A stretch of 64,000 bases of DNA from Chaetorhynchus papuensis (taxonomy: Eukaryota; Chordata; Aves; Passeriformes; Rhipiduridae). The stretch is from positions 930,001-994,000 of the forward strand of contig VWYX01000125.1 of assembly GCA_013396525.1 (NCBI GenBank). The letters run 5' to 3'. Below the pieces are notes generated by a model, which was not told where the DNA came from, searched no databases, and was given only the letters and a program-made list of their open reading frames with translations. The position numbers were made by a program, and so were the translations under genes. This document shows, one piece after another, positions 13,001 to 28,000 of the stretch; position 1 is the stretch's first letter, and the number at the start of each line of letters is the position of its first letter.

Positions 13001-16000
13001 TAATCTTTGGTGAATTCCCAGCTAGTGATGCACTAGAGGAAGAATTTGAACTGCAATATAATTTCAAAACAAAACAGAACAAAAACAAAGCAAAAAACCA
13101 AACCAAACCAACCAACCAAATATTAAAAGAGAACCAAAAGAGAAAAAGAGATAAAGAAATAACTCTAAATCACTTGGCTTAATAAAAAGGCATTGGAACA
13201 GAAGATATATAGAATCTTCCAGTAACACGAAACAACTTCCACAAAGTTTTACTTCTACTAACTTGCTATAAATAATTTCATCACAAATATGGAATTTTAC
13301 AGTGCAAGTAGGGACATGTATCTATAAGGTAACAACATGTTGAATTGAAAATCCTGTTCCTTTGGTATCACAGGCATTTATGCACATAATTGATCATTCT
13401 ACCACTGCAAAATAATAGTATAGGAAACCACAGGGAAACACCTCATCCTTCCTAAAAGTGTTTACAAGGGCTGTGAGGTGTTGGGCCATTGTCTAAGTGA
13501 CTTTAAGAGACATGTAAATGAATGACCATGACCATTTAAAGCTGTTTTAGACACCATATTCCAGCTCTACCTCTTCTTCCTGCTATTGACAATGACATGC
13601 TGAGTGGAGCTTTTCCAACTCATTTTCTGCAGAATAGTGCTGATGGAGGGTTTAGATATAGCCATAAAACTTCCATCTAAACTCCCAGCATTTTCAGTGT
13701 CCCATCTCTGAAAATCAGATAAACTCAGGTGAATCCAGCCTTCCTTGTTTAAGGTAATCCCCTGCTCTGTCAAGTAAAAACACTATTTGAAGTGTTATCC
13801 AAGGCAATACAGAATGCTGATAAAAACAAAGCCTCTCCAGCACAATGCTGGATTGACATCCCCTGCATGGAATGAGACAACATGATGGTGAAAATACTGC
13901 CAACAATAACACTGGAGAAGGGCTCCTTTGTAAAGCTACAGCACCAGCAGAAGAAAGCTTTCCAATTAAAAAAAAAACAACCAAAAAACAACAAAACCCC
14001 ACAAAAAAGGATTATTCCAGGCACATGTCAAGCCTATAGTCATCTTACAGGACATCTGCTGACATCAGGTGTGTGAGGAGCCCAGATCATGCACCCCACA
14101 TGCCCTGAACAGGCAGCAGGGAGGTGCAAGAGCCTCTGAGTCACTTCTGGAACTGAGCTGGGGTGGAGGTGCCCTCAGGACTATCTTTGGGAGACACCCC
14201 TGGATGCCCAGTTGGATAGATAAGCCCAGTCCCTCACTTTAGTCTAAGGCAAAGCTCTAAAATCAGTGAACCAGAGCAGCTGATTACAACCAGCTGATTC
14301 ATAACCTTCTATTATTCATAAAATAAATTCACACATAAATATTGATAACAAATCCTATTCTTATGTGCCTGCTGATTACATGGTGCCTTCTATAATGAAT
14401 GAGCACATAATGCATAAACATTGCTTTTATAACCACTTGGTAAGGTTTGTTTCTATTTAGTAATGAGGTACATTCCCTTCTTTCTGGCACTGCTCATCTG
14501 ACCTCTTCACCTACTTTGAATATTTTGTCAATTTACTGAAAATATTACTTATTGTGCATATAAAAACAAAATCTGTTTTCAGACTTGATAGGTCATATTA
14601 GATAGACTAATTTTTAATAAACGTACTTTGAAAATAGAAATGCTCCGTAAGTTTTGGGAAGTATACTACTTAAGTGTAAGATACAGCCATTTTAAACTTA
14701 ACTTCCTTACCTGCTAGATCCTAAATCAATTAGTGACTGTGCCTTCTGCATACTGGAAGCACCAAATCCTCCTGCCATGGGGCCTAAAGAACCAGTATGA
14801 GGCAGTGCTGGAACAAACAGAAACAAGAAATTAACCCCAGAACTGTAAAGCAACTGGGTATAAGATAATTCTTCATAATCAACATTCACCTTGATAGAAG
14901 TAAGAAAAGCTAATCAGTGTCTTGTTGTTATGATTAACTAGTTAGAACAGAATTAACAAATGTGAACTTTGGAGAAAAACCATTTTGCAGGGTTTTCTGT
15001 TGGGGGTTTTTTGTTTGTTTGTTTTTAACTCATGCATGTGTTAGCATTCCTGTCTGAAATTAGCCACAGGGAAAATAAGATTCACAATTGTGAAAGCAAG
15101 TACTGGACCGTGCTATACTTACTTGAGGAGAAAGGTACAGACAGAGGCTGCAGAAGGCTGGATGTTCCATTTGGCAACGAGGAGGTACTGACAGAAGGCA
15201 CCAGGGGAGCAGAGATAACCAGAGGAGGAATGGAAGTCATGGAGGTCAGAGACATGGGAGCTAATGGTGTGATCGCAGACACAGACGTTGGCATGGACAG
15301 ATTTGGCATACTACCCATTCCTAGAGCAAAATCCAATAATTCATGGATTAACATCGCAGAGGCTTCAGCAAGAAACTGGCTCCCTTATGAGAGGCAGAAA
15401 CTACACAAAGCAAGTGTTGTCTGGAATGCAATGAGTTAAAACAGACGCTCATATTTACTTTTTCTCTGAATTTAGGCAAGACAGCTCACAGGAGAAATTA
15501 TACTGAAGAACAGGAATTTTAAAAGAAAAATCTTGACAAGCAAATTCATTCTCAAGGTAGGTTTAGCTACTATTTCACAACAGAGTAAGATCTGGTTTTC
15601 TATAGTTGCAGCTATACCAAGTTCTTCAACAAGCCTGGCCCCTGAGAGAGAATTACAACCTCAGAAGCTGTGACAACGCTCTACAGGGAAAAGCTGATGC
15701 TGTTTCTGAGCTAGGTCCCTTGCAAGTATCAGCCCTGGAAGAATCCACAGGGGTGAGAAGTCCCTATCAGGCACCCATGCTTAGCAAAGGGTTTCCAGAG
15801 GCAGCTGCCTGAGGCAAATTAGGGCACTTGAATTACTGGCTGCATCTTGTGGCAGACAACAGTGCTGGTGAGATGATGGGAAGTTAATAGAGGTAACTGC
15901 ATGCCAACCACAGCTTCCTGTAAATGCATGCCCTTGTACCCAAACACAAGAGATTTGGTGATGGGCAGACATTATAAATCATGTATGTAATTAATATATG

Positions 16001-19000
16001 CATACATTTAATTTCAGCATAGAAGTGTGCACTTATTTTGTAATCCAGCTGAAGTCATTGTGGATATTTTGTGCTACAAAACAGCACAATAACAAGCATG
16101 CACTGAATCCTCAGACACCATTAGGGAAAAAAAAAAGTCAAAGTAATTCTATTCAGTTAATCATATAACCAAAATAGACAATCTGATTCATTTTGAAAAA
16201 ATATGTAAAATAGCTCTTCTACCAAACCTCTGACCTTTGATTAAATTTAACTTTAAAACCCAAGTATAAATAGGTGACTGAGTAGGAGGGATACAAAAAA
16301 AGACCACCAGTACAAAATGAGAGCCTGCAAGTCAGATGGCAGATGTGAATGGCCTTCTTGCCAAAATTCAATAAATGTTTTTCTTTATTAAAGTCTTCAA
16401 AGAATCAAGTTATCAAAAATACCAAGAAAGTGACCTGGTGAATTTCCTAAATCAGAACGGCCTTTTTTCTTTTTTCACACTGATTCACTGAACTTTCATG
16501 GTCAGATTAAGGCTTTTATTTGGCTGCAATTAACTGTGTTTTTTTACCTCTGAACACTAAGTAATTATATATTCATAAGTACCAAAGCGAGCTGACATTA
16601 GTGGTGAAAATACTGGAGTTTGTTTCATGACAGGAGGGAGAACTGAAGGCAAGTGCTGCCCTTGCAATTTCAGCTTGATGAGTTTCATGGCTATAGAGAA
16701 CTCCAGTTGATCCATTTTTCCATCCTTGTTCAGGTCCGAGAGTGTCCTTAAAACAAAACAAAATAAAATTAGAGAAGAAATGGAAATTTAACTTTTTTAA
16801 TTACTGAGAAGCTTTCCTATCAGATTTATTTACTAGTTTTGCACAGCAAAACAAGAAATTTATTGCAAAGTAAATTTTCTTCTTTTTATAACAGTCATAT
16901 GATCAGAAGTTTGAGGACCCACTTTGTCACCTGAAGAATTCAGTTTTGAATTTGCTGTATATTAAATACTGAACTCCTGATAAAGCAGGAAAACATTTGG
17001 GAAAGCAGAAGTCTCCTGCCCAGTGGATACACTTGTTGCCTCTGCTGTAAGCCTCTGCTATGCTCTTCTCTATGCTCCTAGCCAGAATAATTATTTTAAA
17101 TTAATCCTTGGTAAGGTTAGGAATTAGTGAAAGAATCAGGAACAGGATGCAGGATGATGCAGAAACCTCCTAAAGGCACTTCTATGAAAACTTCATTAAT
17201 TCACAGTGTGGTGAGGTTTTCTAAGCCTGATACCCACACCGTCTTCTTTTGACACTTCTCCAAATAAACTTAAATACAATAGGAAATACATGCAACAGTG
17301 CATACATGACCTCAAAATTTCTGGTCAGACAGATAATACTAAATTGTATTAATATTTACACATGCAGGGACCAAGCACAAGAATGTAAATAAAATTGGGA
17401 GAAAAAAAAAATCCGACTAATGTTAAGCTACATTTTCTCTTTGATTCTGTTACTGTTCAGTATAAAACCCCAAGAAAAATTTCCTTGCCCCTCTTTCCCA
17501 GGCACTGAAGTGTCTGGTTTAGGGGTGAACATGGTGGTGGTGCTGGTTGGAATTGATGACCCCAGGAGTCTTCTCTAACCTTAACAATTCTGTGATTCTA
17601 TGTGTGTGAAGGAAAAACTAACTTGCATTTAGTTATTTTCTTTAAAACTTTCACACAGGTGAGTACTTCTTCATTATTACAAGCCTCAACATGTCTTTTA
17701 GTACATGTAAGTCTTGGAAACAGCCAAGTACCCAAAACTGAGCACAGGATTCTAGTGAGGACTGAGGGGTTACAGAGAAGCAAATGTTTCAAGTGTTGCA
17801 CTCACCACATGTATGCTGCAAGGAACAGCACTTTTTCCAGTTCCTGTATTACAGCACTGCTTGGTATCTCACACATCATAACTGTCCTTCTACTAACTTC
17901 TTCTGTGACCTTAGATTTTTTTCTTGTCTTCTACTTTCAGTGTATTTCAAGCACTTAATACAGTTTTAAAAGGCTGTGTTCAGCATGATCCAATTTGAAA
18001 TAATGATGTAAAAATTACTGGTTTTTAATTCATTGTTGGCACACATATGGGCTGAATCCTTCCTCTAAATTTAGTAAAATTAAAACAATGATTCAGACAA
18101 CACCCTCTACCTTGACTGCTGAAAGCCTCTTTGAAACAACACAACACACCAAAGGTAGTATTTGAATGCTATGCATCTCCTATCTTAAAAAAAGAAAAAC
18201 AATCAGTAAAGAACACCTTACCATATTTCAGCAAGGATTGAAGATGGTAGACCTGATTGCAAAAAAAAGGTACGTGCTTGATCACCTGTGATAAACAAGG
18301 GAAAAAAAGACAGACTTTCACTCCAGAGACAGATTTTTGAAGAGCTCAGCACTCTCTTGGGGGATCAGGTTTTTGAAAGAAATCCCCCTGCTGGATGCCA
18401 AGCTTTCCAGGGTTTTTTGTCCAGCTTTTAATGCTGGTGACAGTGATTGTCACATACCCATGTATTCCATAACTCCCAACCTTTGCTCTGAGAAGAAATT
18501 TCAGATAGCTATAAAAACTTTAACAGGTCACAAAGCAATGGCTGCCAACATCTTAAAAGATGCAAGAATTAAAGAATGACTGAAAATTTAGTCCTGCCCC
18601 AACTACTTATGCAGGAAAGGATGAGCATGCCATTTCTTCCCTTCTCTATGCCATCTAACTTGAGCCAGTATCGTGTCTCTAGAAAAACTAGGAAAACACT
18701 CTGTTCTAAATAATATTCTGTTCTGTCAGAGAACACCCACTATTTCAGTATTTCAGTGAGGGAATGGGAACTGTTGTGCAATCCCATACCAAGTTCCACA
18801 TCAGTTGGTACACATAACAAAACAGGGACAGTGATGTTTATGCCTACATTTGAGTGAATTACAGATGCTTAAGGCTAAGACTTCAGGTTACTCTTTCAGC
18901 TCTCTCTTCCCTTATATTCATACACAACCTTTTATTTCAAGCATTTGCCAAATAAATAACAAAGCCTGAAGGTGTAGGTGCAGGTAAGAGCCCAGATGTG

Positions 19001-22000
19001 GCCTAAGGGTAGTCCCTGGGACTGCATATTTTTCAGCTGGAGGTGAACACCAACCTCCCAGTGTTTTTTTGGCCAAAGCAGGAGTTAGGTGCCACTTAGC
19101 CAGAAGATGTGCATGTTCCATACAGGCAACTTCCCACTCTCTCCTCAGTCCTTTCAAGCCCCAAAATAGGAAAAGCAGGGCCAGTGGAGCAACTAGGGGT
19201 AAGTAGGAGCCATCAGGGCTGGTCTTTAGTGCCCACCCACCCACAAAGAATTCTTAAATTAAGACATCTTTGCCAATGAGCTTGAGTCCTTCATGATACC
19301 ACAAGCAGGTTTTAAATTTAAAACCTGCAAATTTTGAGGTGAATAGCAACATGACCCAATTGTTTCAGAGGAGAAGCAGCTGAATGCAACTGGAACTGAC
19401 AGCAGGCCCCTGCAAAATGCTGTTAGTCCATTCAGAACCTGCTGAAGCCCCAATGGATAATAAATTCCAAGCAGCTGCTAACAAGGACAAGCTGTCAGCG
19501 TCCCCCTCCCTGCCTCATCCTCCCAAACAAAGATACCAAACAGCACAGCATTCTCTCCTCAGACTGAGGACAGCCACTTCTGGTGTGTCTGGTGTCACTT
19601 GCCACAACAGCTACTGCAAGAGCTCCCTTGTAGCCTCCCGTCTGAGCATGGATTTTGCCTGATTCTCTCTGGTTTTTGAAACTAGACAGAATGGCAGCAC
19701 ACAGCTGGTGGCTGCAGAGGTGACAGGGTTAAACAGAACAGCGTTCCCCTGCCAGACTTTAGAGGAAAGCTCGTTAAGTTTACTAATAACCTGTGGCTGT
19801 TTGGCTGAAGAATATGGTTATTAGTCACACAACAAAGGGCTAGAAATAGGATGCAGTTCTCAAACTGTTTTACAGAGATAGGTATGTGTACACAGAAGTT
19901 AATGTGTAATGCAGAGCCTCAGACCAACCTGTAATGTAACCTCCTGTGGGTTTAAGGCTATCAAACTGCTTGTCGTGCTTGGCCCGCTCTTCGGAGGTGA
20001 TGGCCCATATGTTTGGCCCTCCTGGAAAAAAAAAAAAAACCCAGAACAAACCAATAAAAAACCAGTGAACAACCAAATGGATTAAAAACTTCCAAAAATA
20101 AAGCACATCACTTGCAAAATAAAAGCTAGGCTTTCTCAAGAGACAAAGTTAGACGTGGACACACCCAGCTCCTACCAGTTTGGCAGGGACGTTATGCAAC
20201 ACAGACCTGCTTCCCAGATGTGAGCTGAGACAATCCCCCAGCCAGACTGCTTCACCCTCAGCTTTCAAACAAGCTCTGTCATCCTTCAGAGCTGGTGCAG
20301 AGCAGCTTCCTGTCACTGCTGACTGTTTGCAGCCCAAGCAGGATGTGTCTCACCATCCCCTGTGAGAGCCAAACAATCCCCTGGCTGACTGATGAACAAA
20401 TGGATTCGGTGTCACCCAGGTTCTCCTGCACAGGGTTAACACCCTCCAGCTGACAAAAAGATTTACACTTGCCTTTCCAACACTCTACAAACAAAATTGG
20501 GACTGCTAACAACAATAATTTGGTTTTGTCTGACAAAGGAGTGACATTTTGGGCTGGTTTTTTTTTTTAAACAGCATGCAATTTCCACTTCACATTTTTC
20601 AATACTTTATGGAGTATAAAATATTACAGCCTGAGAGTAGGAATGAGAAATTACAGGGAATAACTCTGTTTACAGAGCTGTTCTGGTAATACCAGGCAGA
20701 ACCAGATGGACTTACAGAAATGCTCCAACCTGCTGCATAAAGGTCAGGGTGTGTGTCCCTTGAAGGAAAAGCAGCTTGCCAGAACTAATTTGGTGTGTTT
20801 TTTAAGTAGGAGGAAGTTTTAGTCAGGAAGTTCTTGACAAATATTTAATTTTTCAAATCAATGAATGCAAGAACTAGCCAAAATTCTGAATGGAACCACT
20901 CAGAAAAGCATTAAAAGGTTATTACATGAAAAACACTTCTAAAATTGCATTCTGCTGAGCATTACTACTTCCAAAGATCCGTTAATCTGTTCAAGTGTTT
21001 GTATTGCTCACTAAAAGACAGTCAAGGGAATAAATAATTCTTCTAATAAGATATTAACAACTTGCTTTAAAAGCCACCACTTTGAAAGAAAGTTACTTTA
21101 AAATGTTTACTCTTCCTACATAAACCTTATTTGAAAGCTTTGAACCTCCAAAATTTCAAGAGGTTTTTACACTGTTTTTCAAAGAATAACAACAAAGTGA
21201 AGGGACTGTGAGCTGATGTACTGGCCAATATAGACACAGTAATGATGTTAATCATCTCTCATCTGGTTTTTCCAAAAAAGACTTAATGTCTCCTCTTAAA
21301 AAGATCCTGTTAAAACTTTATTTCTCCTTGCATGTGTACAGATTTAATTCTTCACCCTTGCTCTTTTAGTAGAGAAATAAAATAGTTAAAAAGACCAAAA
21401 CAAAAGAGAAACTCACTGGGGGGATGTATGACAGAAAAGATGTGAGGGCATTAGGCTACAACCTCTCTATACTTAAATTTGGAGTTTTGCTTCTCTCTTA
21501 TACCAATTTTTGATTTAGTGTGGCCTCAAAGAAAGGGTCTTCCTTCAGGTTACATGTGAAATTGCACTTCAAGACCCCCCCACCCTGTTTTCTTCTTCTG
21601 ATTAAATGAATATAAACAAATCTAGATTAGATAGTGATAACAAAGTGAAGTAAATCTAAATCAGATGCCTAGAAGTCAATGGGCACTGTGAGCATTACTG
21701 TAAGACACAAATGAGGACAACTCACACCCAGCAGCAAAAATTAGAGCACTTAGAAAATTAGCAGCACTTGGATTTCTTTAAAGTGCTAATTTTAAGATAC
21801 AAATGGTTGTGATCATAATGTGGTTATGATTACAGAAATTGTCTTGACAAGATGAAGAAATGCTCGTAAAGCTGCCAGCAGCAACTTCAGAGAACTTGAC
21901 CACTTTTTTCATTTATGGAAAACAAAATATTAACAACATTACATTTTCCTTCTATTTAATACTCCTCTTTGAACATCTTTTGAAACAGGTAGTTGCAAAA

Positions 22001-25000
22001 CTCCTCACCTTTTTAATATCAACAACAGAAGCATTAAGACCACCACAACATATTCACATGGTCAGTGGCTGCAAAGTGATAAAAACACAGTAACAGTTGC
22101 TTGACCAGAGTTATTATCATTACCATAGTCCCTGTAGAGAATCCAATTTACATTGTAAGGTAACTTTTGTTTATATATGCACGATTTCTTATTTATATGT
22201 CTTAAATGAAACAAGAAGATGGCAATCAATTTTGAAAATCTAATATATTTCTGTATTCAAAGAGTTGTTTTGCTATCTGGTAAATTATGTTTCCTCTCCA
22301 ACTATGAAATTCAAAGTTTTACACAGCATTGTCTCAAATGTGTTAAAATTTTGCAGGTCAGCAAATCACCAAATTCACACCTGTAGCTGGATAATGATTA
22401 AAATCTCATTCAAAAAGTGATTCAAGATCCACATTCACCCTTCATTCTCATTTTTGCCTTCCTTAACAGAGCCAAGAACATCACTATTTTTTGCACACTT
22501 TATATCTTGCACACTTTTACCTCTGGAACTACATCTTTAAGGTCCTTTCTGATCCATGCCTGTGACTCTATGATTTAGTCCAACACCTCTGCAAGGAGCA
22601 GGAACATCTTCAGCTAGACCAGGTTGTTCAGAGCCCCATCCAACCTGGCCTTGGACACTTCCAGGGATGGGAATCCACAGCTTCTCTGGGCAGTCTGTGC
22701 CAGGGCCTCACCAACCTCATAAAAAATTCTACCTTACATCTATTTTAAATCTACAGTCTTTTAATTTAAAACCATCACCCCTTCTCCTATATCAACAGGT
22801 CCTGCTAGAGTGTTTGTCCCCATCCTTCTTACAGGCCCCCTACTGAAAAGCCACAAAAAGGTCTCTCTGGAGCCTTCTCCAGATTGAACAACCCCAAGTT
22901 TCTTGCAAGTATAACTTTCATAAAAAAAAAAAAAAATCTTTTACTAAAACCACATTATTATATCAAGAAGTGCTTCTACAGCCTTCCACAGTCTGAGTGA
23001 GTCAGTGCAAGCAGCTGTCATGGAATAGTGATAACTACAAACACACATTATCAAAAGTACATTGTGGGAATGTTTCAGGGAACTGAATATACACCCAGGA
23101 AACACCAACCTGCTAATAATTTGTTTTCAGAAGTAAGAACAATTTTAGATTCTCCCTTTCCCTAAAGACAGAGACAGAAAATCTTATTTTTCTGGTGATC
23201 AGTTCCAGATCAAAAGATTCAATTCCAGAGCAAAGGTATGCTCTCTGTTGGTTTCCTTATAGGCATGGAAGAAAATGTTGTTAAGTCTTAAAATCCAATA
23301 TATAAAATCACAGATTTTTAAAAATATAAATATTCATAGCAGGAATTACGATCTAGAGAACAGCACTCCTTTAAGTCAGCACAGCTCTCAGAGTGAAATT
23401 TTTGTGCTTGTCTGTAACTGAACAAAGTCACAGAAAATTAAGTTTTACCCTAACATCACTTGAGAGAGAATGTCTGCCATCTGCAGCCTGAACTAGAACA
23501 GGTCATTGTTTTCTGAATAGAGGTTAATAACTGTTGGACAATGAAAGTATTTGTGTAAAATAAAAAAAAAACAACAAAAAACCACCAATGCTTCTGGTAG
23601 GGATCCACAGTGAAGGCAGTCAAACCCCACCCACACTTATTATTTAAAGGATTCACTGTTTTTTTCAACTCCCACCCCATATGCCACAGAAACAAGCTAA
23701 AGAGCACAGCACAACAGGGAAGGCTGACCCACTGTGAGCACTTAATATTGAGCTTAACCAGGTGCTCACAGCTCTTTTGATGCTACCACTCGGTGACACA
23801 ATTAAGAAAAGTAAAATCTGCGTACAGAAAAGCTCATATTATGATTCCTCAAAATATCATGTGAAAATACCATACCAGTCTATCTGAAAGAAACACTTTG
23901 AACAATAGGACTCACAAGGTCTTGGCAACTCCACAAAGCACATTGCAACACCATTCTCTAAAGTAATTGTTGTGTGTACCTACAGCACAACCAAGACCAT
24001 CACAAAAACGCAGCCAAAATCAGTCTGAAACTCAGTTCTCCAGTGCCAGCACCATCAAATCATGCTACAATCCTCACAAATATTGTGACTTCTTCCCAAA
24101 ACTACCACAAGTGGTAAAAATGGACTGCTGAGAAGAGTTACACTGCCTGGTTTGCACACAACCACGTTCTGCACGTGCTGAACTGTGAGGAAGGGAAGAT
24201 ACTCCTTTTCTGGGAAGGGCAAAACTGCAGGAGGAGTCAAACATCTGCCATCCAAGATGCATCATCTAAACTTATCTGGCTTAGCTCAGCAATTTTTGCA
24301 CTAACACGCCTTCAGTTCCACTGTTGAGAAATGTCTTGCCTGTAAACCAGATCAAGTGAATTTTGCATAGAGACATTGCTGTTCTTCCTTCCACACAGCC
24401 CCAGTCCTCACTCATGCCAAGTCATGCATGAATCACAAACCAAACTGCAGGTGTCTGCTCTTCACAGACACCTCTCTGACCACAGAATGGGCAAGAGGCA
24501 GGAGTCTCCTTGATGGAGCAGTGCTGAACCTTTGGCTCTCCACGCAGCAGTGAACTACAATGCTTTTACAGATCAGTTCCCCACCAGAAATCAAAACACA
24601 GGTGCTACTACATGCTCCCATGAGAGGCTTTGCTGCAGACAATGACTGGTACATTACTACTTTCCCAACTCAGCTTAAATTTCCTGGACATTTTCAAGAC
24701 CTAAATCATTTTTCCCAACTGTAGCTGGTAAAATTTTGGAGGGGAAAAACAGTACGGTCTCTCTGACAAGAAGATATATTGTTAATTCCTTATTCTTCAA
24801 ATTAGGTTACTTTAGAATCTTACAGCTTCATTCATGAAGCAAGACCCACCTGGATGAAGCCAACACTGTACTTGGCTACCCTGCATTTTCAGGAATCAAA
24901 ACTCAAGAAATGTCAAGAGATTTTCTCCACAAAGACTTTCCCTAGGACAGAGTAACTACTGCCTTCACCTGCTTTTTTTTTTTGCTTATGAAAACCCACA

Positions 25001-28000
25001 TTTCCATATTAGTAAGACTTTTGGAAGACAAAGGTCAAATTTTCTTTCTTTCCTAGAGAAGGTTGGTATTTTCAGAGAAGACAGAATAAATGTCAGCACT
25101 GGCATTTGTTCCTGATACCCAATATTGGAAACCTGGACTTGAGGTCCAGAAATGTCTCTGCAGATTCCCTGTGCCAAAACAGAAGACCAACAGTGAAAGC
25201 TCCTTTACTTGCCCACTCCAAAACTCCACAACACATCCAAGAGTTCAACGTCACATGGGGAGTCTGCCCATGTAGAAAGTCCATGTGGAATGACAAAGAC
25301 CCAAACACCTGAAGCTAAACATGATTTTAGCCCACTCTCAAGACTTCTCTAAGGATGAAAACATACATGCTGGCCTCACCTTCATGTAACAGGTATTTCT
25401 GTAATTCAGTGTGGCAGCACTCACAATTTTCTAGTGTTGGAAACAAGCAACTATGTTGGTGATTAAACATCTGTAGTTCATTTTAAATAAAAAATAATAA
25501 TAAATAAATTAAAGTTCATTTTAAATAAAAAACACCTCTCTAGGTAAGAGTAGGGGAGTCTGCTTATGGCACGATTGCAGGATTTCAGGAAAGCTCCAGA
25601 AATGTCTTTACAATACTGCATCAGACAGATAACCTTCTGAATAAAATAAAGGACTTGCTTTGACAGGCTGCCAACATCAAAAGGGAAACACTGTTCTTTC
25701 CTTAAAATGGTAAATTACCACTGAAAAAGAGGGGAGAAAAGAAAGCACAGTCCTAGAAGAAAAGTAAATAGACTTGAAAATACTCTGTAAGACCTCTGCC
25801 ACTGGTTAGTGCTGCCCGTAGGCAAAGGGTAGCTGTACTGAGAAGGGCAGGAGTACTGATAAGGAAAAACCATAAGACATTTTTCACATTCTCCAAAGAA
25901 CTGTCTTTGTTTCTCACTCACAGCCATTGCTTGTTTTTCTCTAATAAAAACCATGCTCCTATGACCTAGAAAGTTAATTAACTCCACAGAGATAATAAAC
26001 CAAAATTGAAAGAGCATTCCTTGTACATATAAATCATGAGGATTATACCACCACCTCTTTAACTATCAAAAAAACCAGCATAACGCTTCATAATGACCCT
26101 AAGTAAATATTTATCCCTATGTTTAAATATAGGGAAATTTCAGCACAGACATGCAGCAACGTGCCTCAAGCTGTATAACAAGGGGTTTTCCTTAATGCAA
26201 CCAGCAATCACATTACATTCTCCTATTAGGAGCCTCTAGAGAGTTGTCTGGTCTAGGACATATTGGAATAAATATAATAATTCCAGCCTTTCTGTGTTTG
26301 CAGATGAGTTTACCACAGAAGTATTTATTACAGATTGGAATTAATGCCCCCAATTGAGATGTTGAACCAGACTTCTAATTTTTCCTCAGTGGTGAGTAAA
26401 CACTCCAGGAGTCTGAAAATAGACAGAACATTTTACCATTAATCTGAATTTGAGATTCCTTATCAGTGTTATTGCTATTTTCAATATTTGCTTCCCTACT
26501 TCTCTGTTGATTCTATATATCAAACACAGAAGAAAAATTACTAATAATCAGCATTTATCCTTATTTAGGTGTGCTAATGTGTTATGAACTGCTACTTTGG
26601 TGGCTTTGGGTCCATCCCAAAGCATCACCTGCTCTTCCTTGAGGATTGCACCTGCTCTTCCCAGCTCCCACGATCTGAGGCCATGGCAGGAGCCAAATGC
26701 AATCTCCTTTCATAATACATACATTAATCCCCCACTACTTGTGTTACCAGAAATGCTCCATGGAGGCTCTCAGTTTTATTAAGCAACACCAAGGCAGCTG
26801 CCAGAGGAAAATGGTATCCATCTCTGTGCTTAACTGTAACTTCAGCAACTTCTCTTATTGTGCACATAGCTAAAAGGAAAAACTTGTAGCTAAAGCATGT
26901 TAAACACAGGGAAACATGATTCTTCTTCAATTTTGCATTTTCACTTAATATACAAGAATTGTGCCCATTGAAGCCGAGAGAATTTTTGAAGATTTTCAAG
27001 CATCTCCGGTCCCTTATCCAAATGTAACTGGTGCCTGCAGACAGGTTGTTAAATAGTGTCAGGCACGCTGTCTTAGGTTACAGTGTGAGATGTAACCAAA
27101 AGTGTGTATTCCGTCACCAGCTGTTAAAAGCAGGTGGGGCAGGGTTCTTTGTCTCTTCCATGACACATCCCTGGTAACTCTCTCCAGAGGGATCTCTTCT
27201 GTTAATTGGCCATCCAGCCTCACTGCATGACTCATAAAATTACATCATCCCATTGTGAGATGCTCTGTCCAGGGGGAGGAACCAAGTATCCCTACCGGGA
27301 TATATTGTGGGGTTTGGAACACCACAGGCAGTCCTTACCTACTGGATTCCCAGAGGACAAGAGCTACATAACCACCACTGGACCTTCAGAGGAGGACCAG
27401 ACCCTTCTACAGAAGGGTTCTGTGCTTCAACAGAGCCACACCTATGACCTAGAGAGGATGCAGCCACTACCCTGCCCAGCAGGGTGTCAGGTCCTATCCT
27501 GACTCTGTCAGGTTAAGCCAGTGTTCTGTATTATTGCCTTGATTTATATATTAGTAAAGAACTGTTATTCCTATTCCTCATATCTTTGCCTGAAAGACTC
27601 TTAATTTCAGAATTATAATAATAACTCAGAGGGAAGGGGGTTACATTTTCCATCCCAAGGGAGGCTCCTGCCTTCCTTAGCAGACATCTGCCTTTCAAAC
27701 CAAGACACACATACAAAGCTACAAGATTTGGCCAAGTAAAGCTTGTTTAATTGAAAAGTAAACTTACAGAAATGTGGACAAAGCAACAGCAGCCACACTG
27801 CATTTTAGGGTACGATTCATATTCTTAACATTATGTACAGAGTTTCCAGATATTTGATAAACTGAGAACCCTTAGGTTGAGCAGTTCACTAAAATCAAAT
27901 ATTGAGCTTATTTATACCATCCACCTGCTCCTGTGAGACATGGTGAAGAATTCAGCCCAGTGATCTCGTCACTGGCAGCCCCCACTTTGATACACAAAAT

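Larger units (their letters stand above)
9474..19928 (-). other. ITSN2 introns between exons 10 and 3
   Basis: Introns at 9,474-11,610, 11,675-12,907, 13,051-14,710, 14,808-15,122, 15,321-16,582, 16,747-18,221 and 18,286-19,928. They hold CR1 fragments at 9,677-10,060 and 17,509-17,602 and a short CA repeat at about 10,636-10,650. Other sequence is unremarkable. Confidence 0.6.

Noticed and set aside
24449..24473. Hairpin aggtgtctg / cagacacct
   Set aside because: Nine-base arms with a 7-nt loop are expected by chance in a 64-kb window; no supporting context.
27206..27502. 98-codon ORF inside the solo LTR
   Set aside because: LTRs of this type are non-coding; the ORF is incidental.
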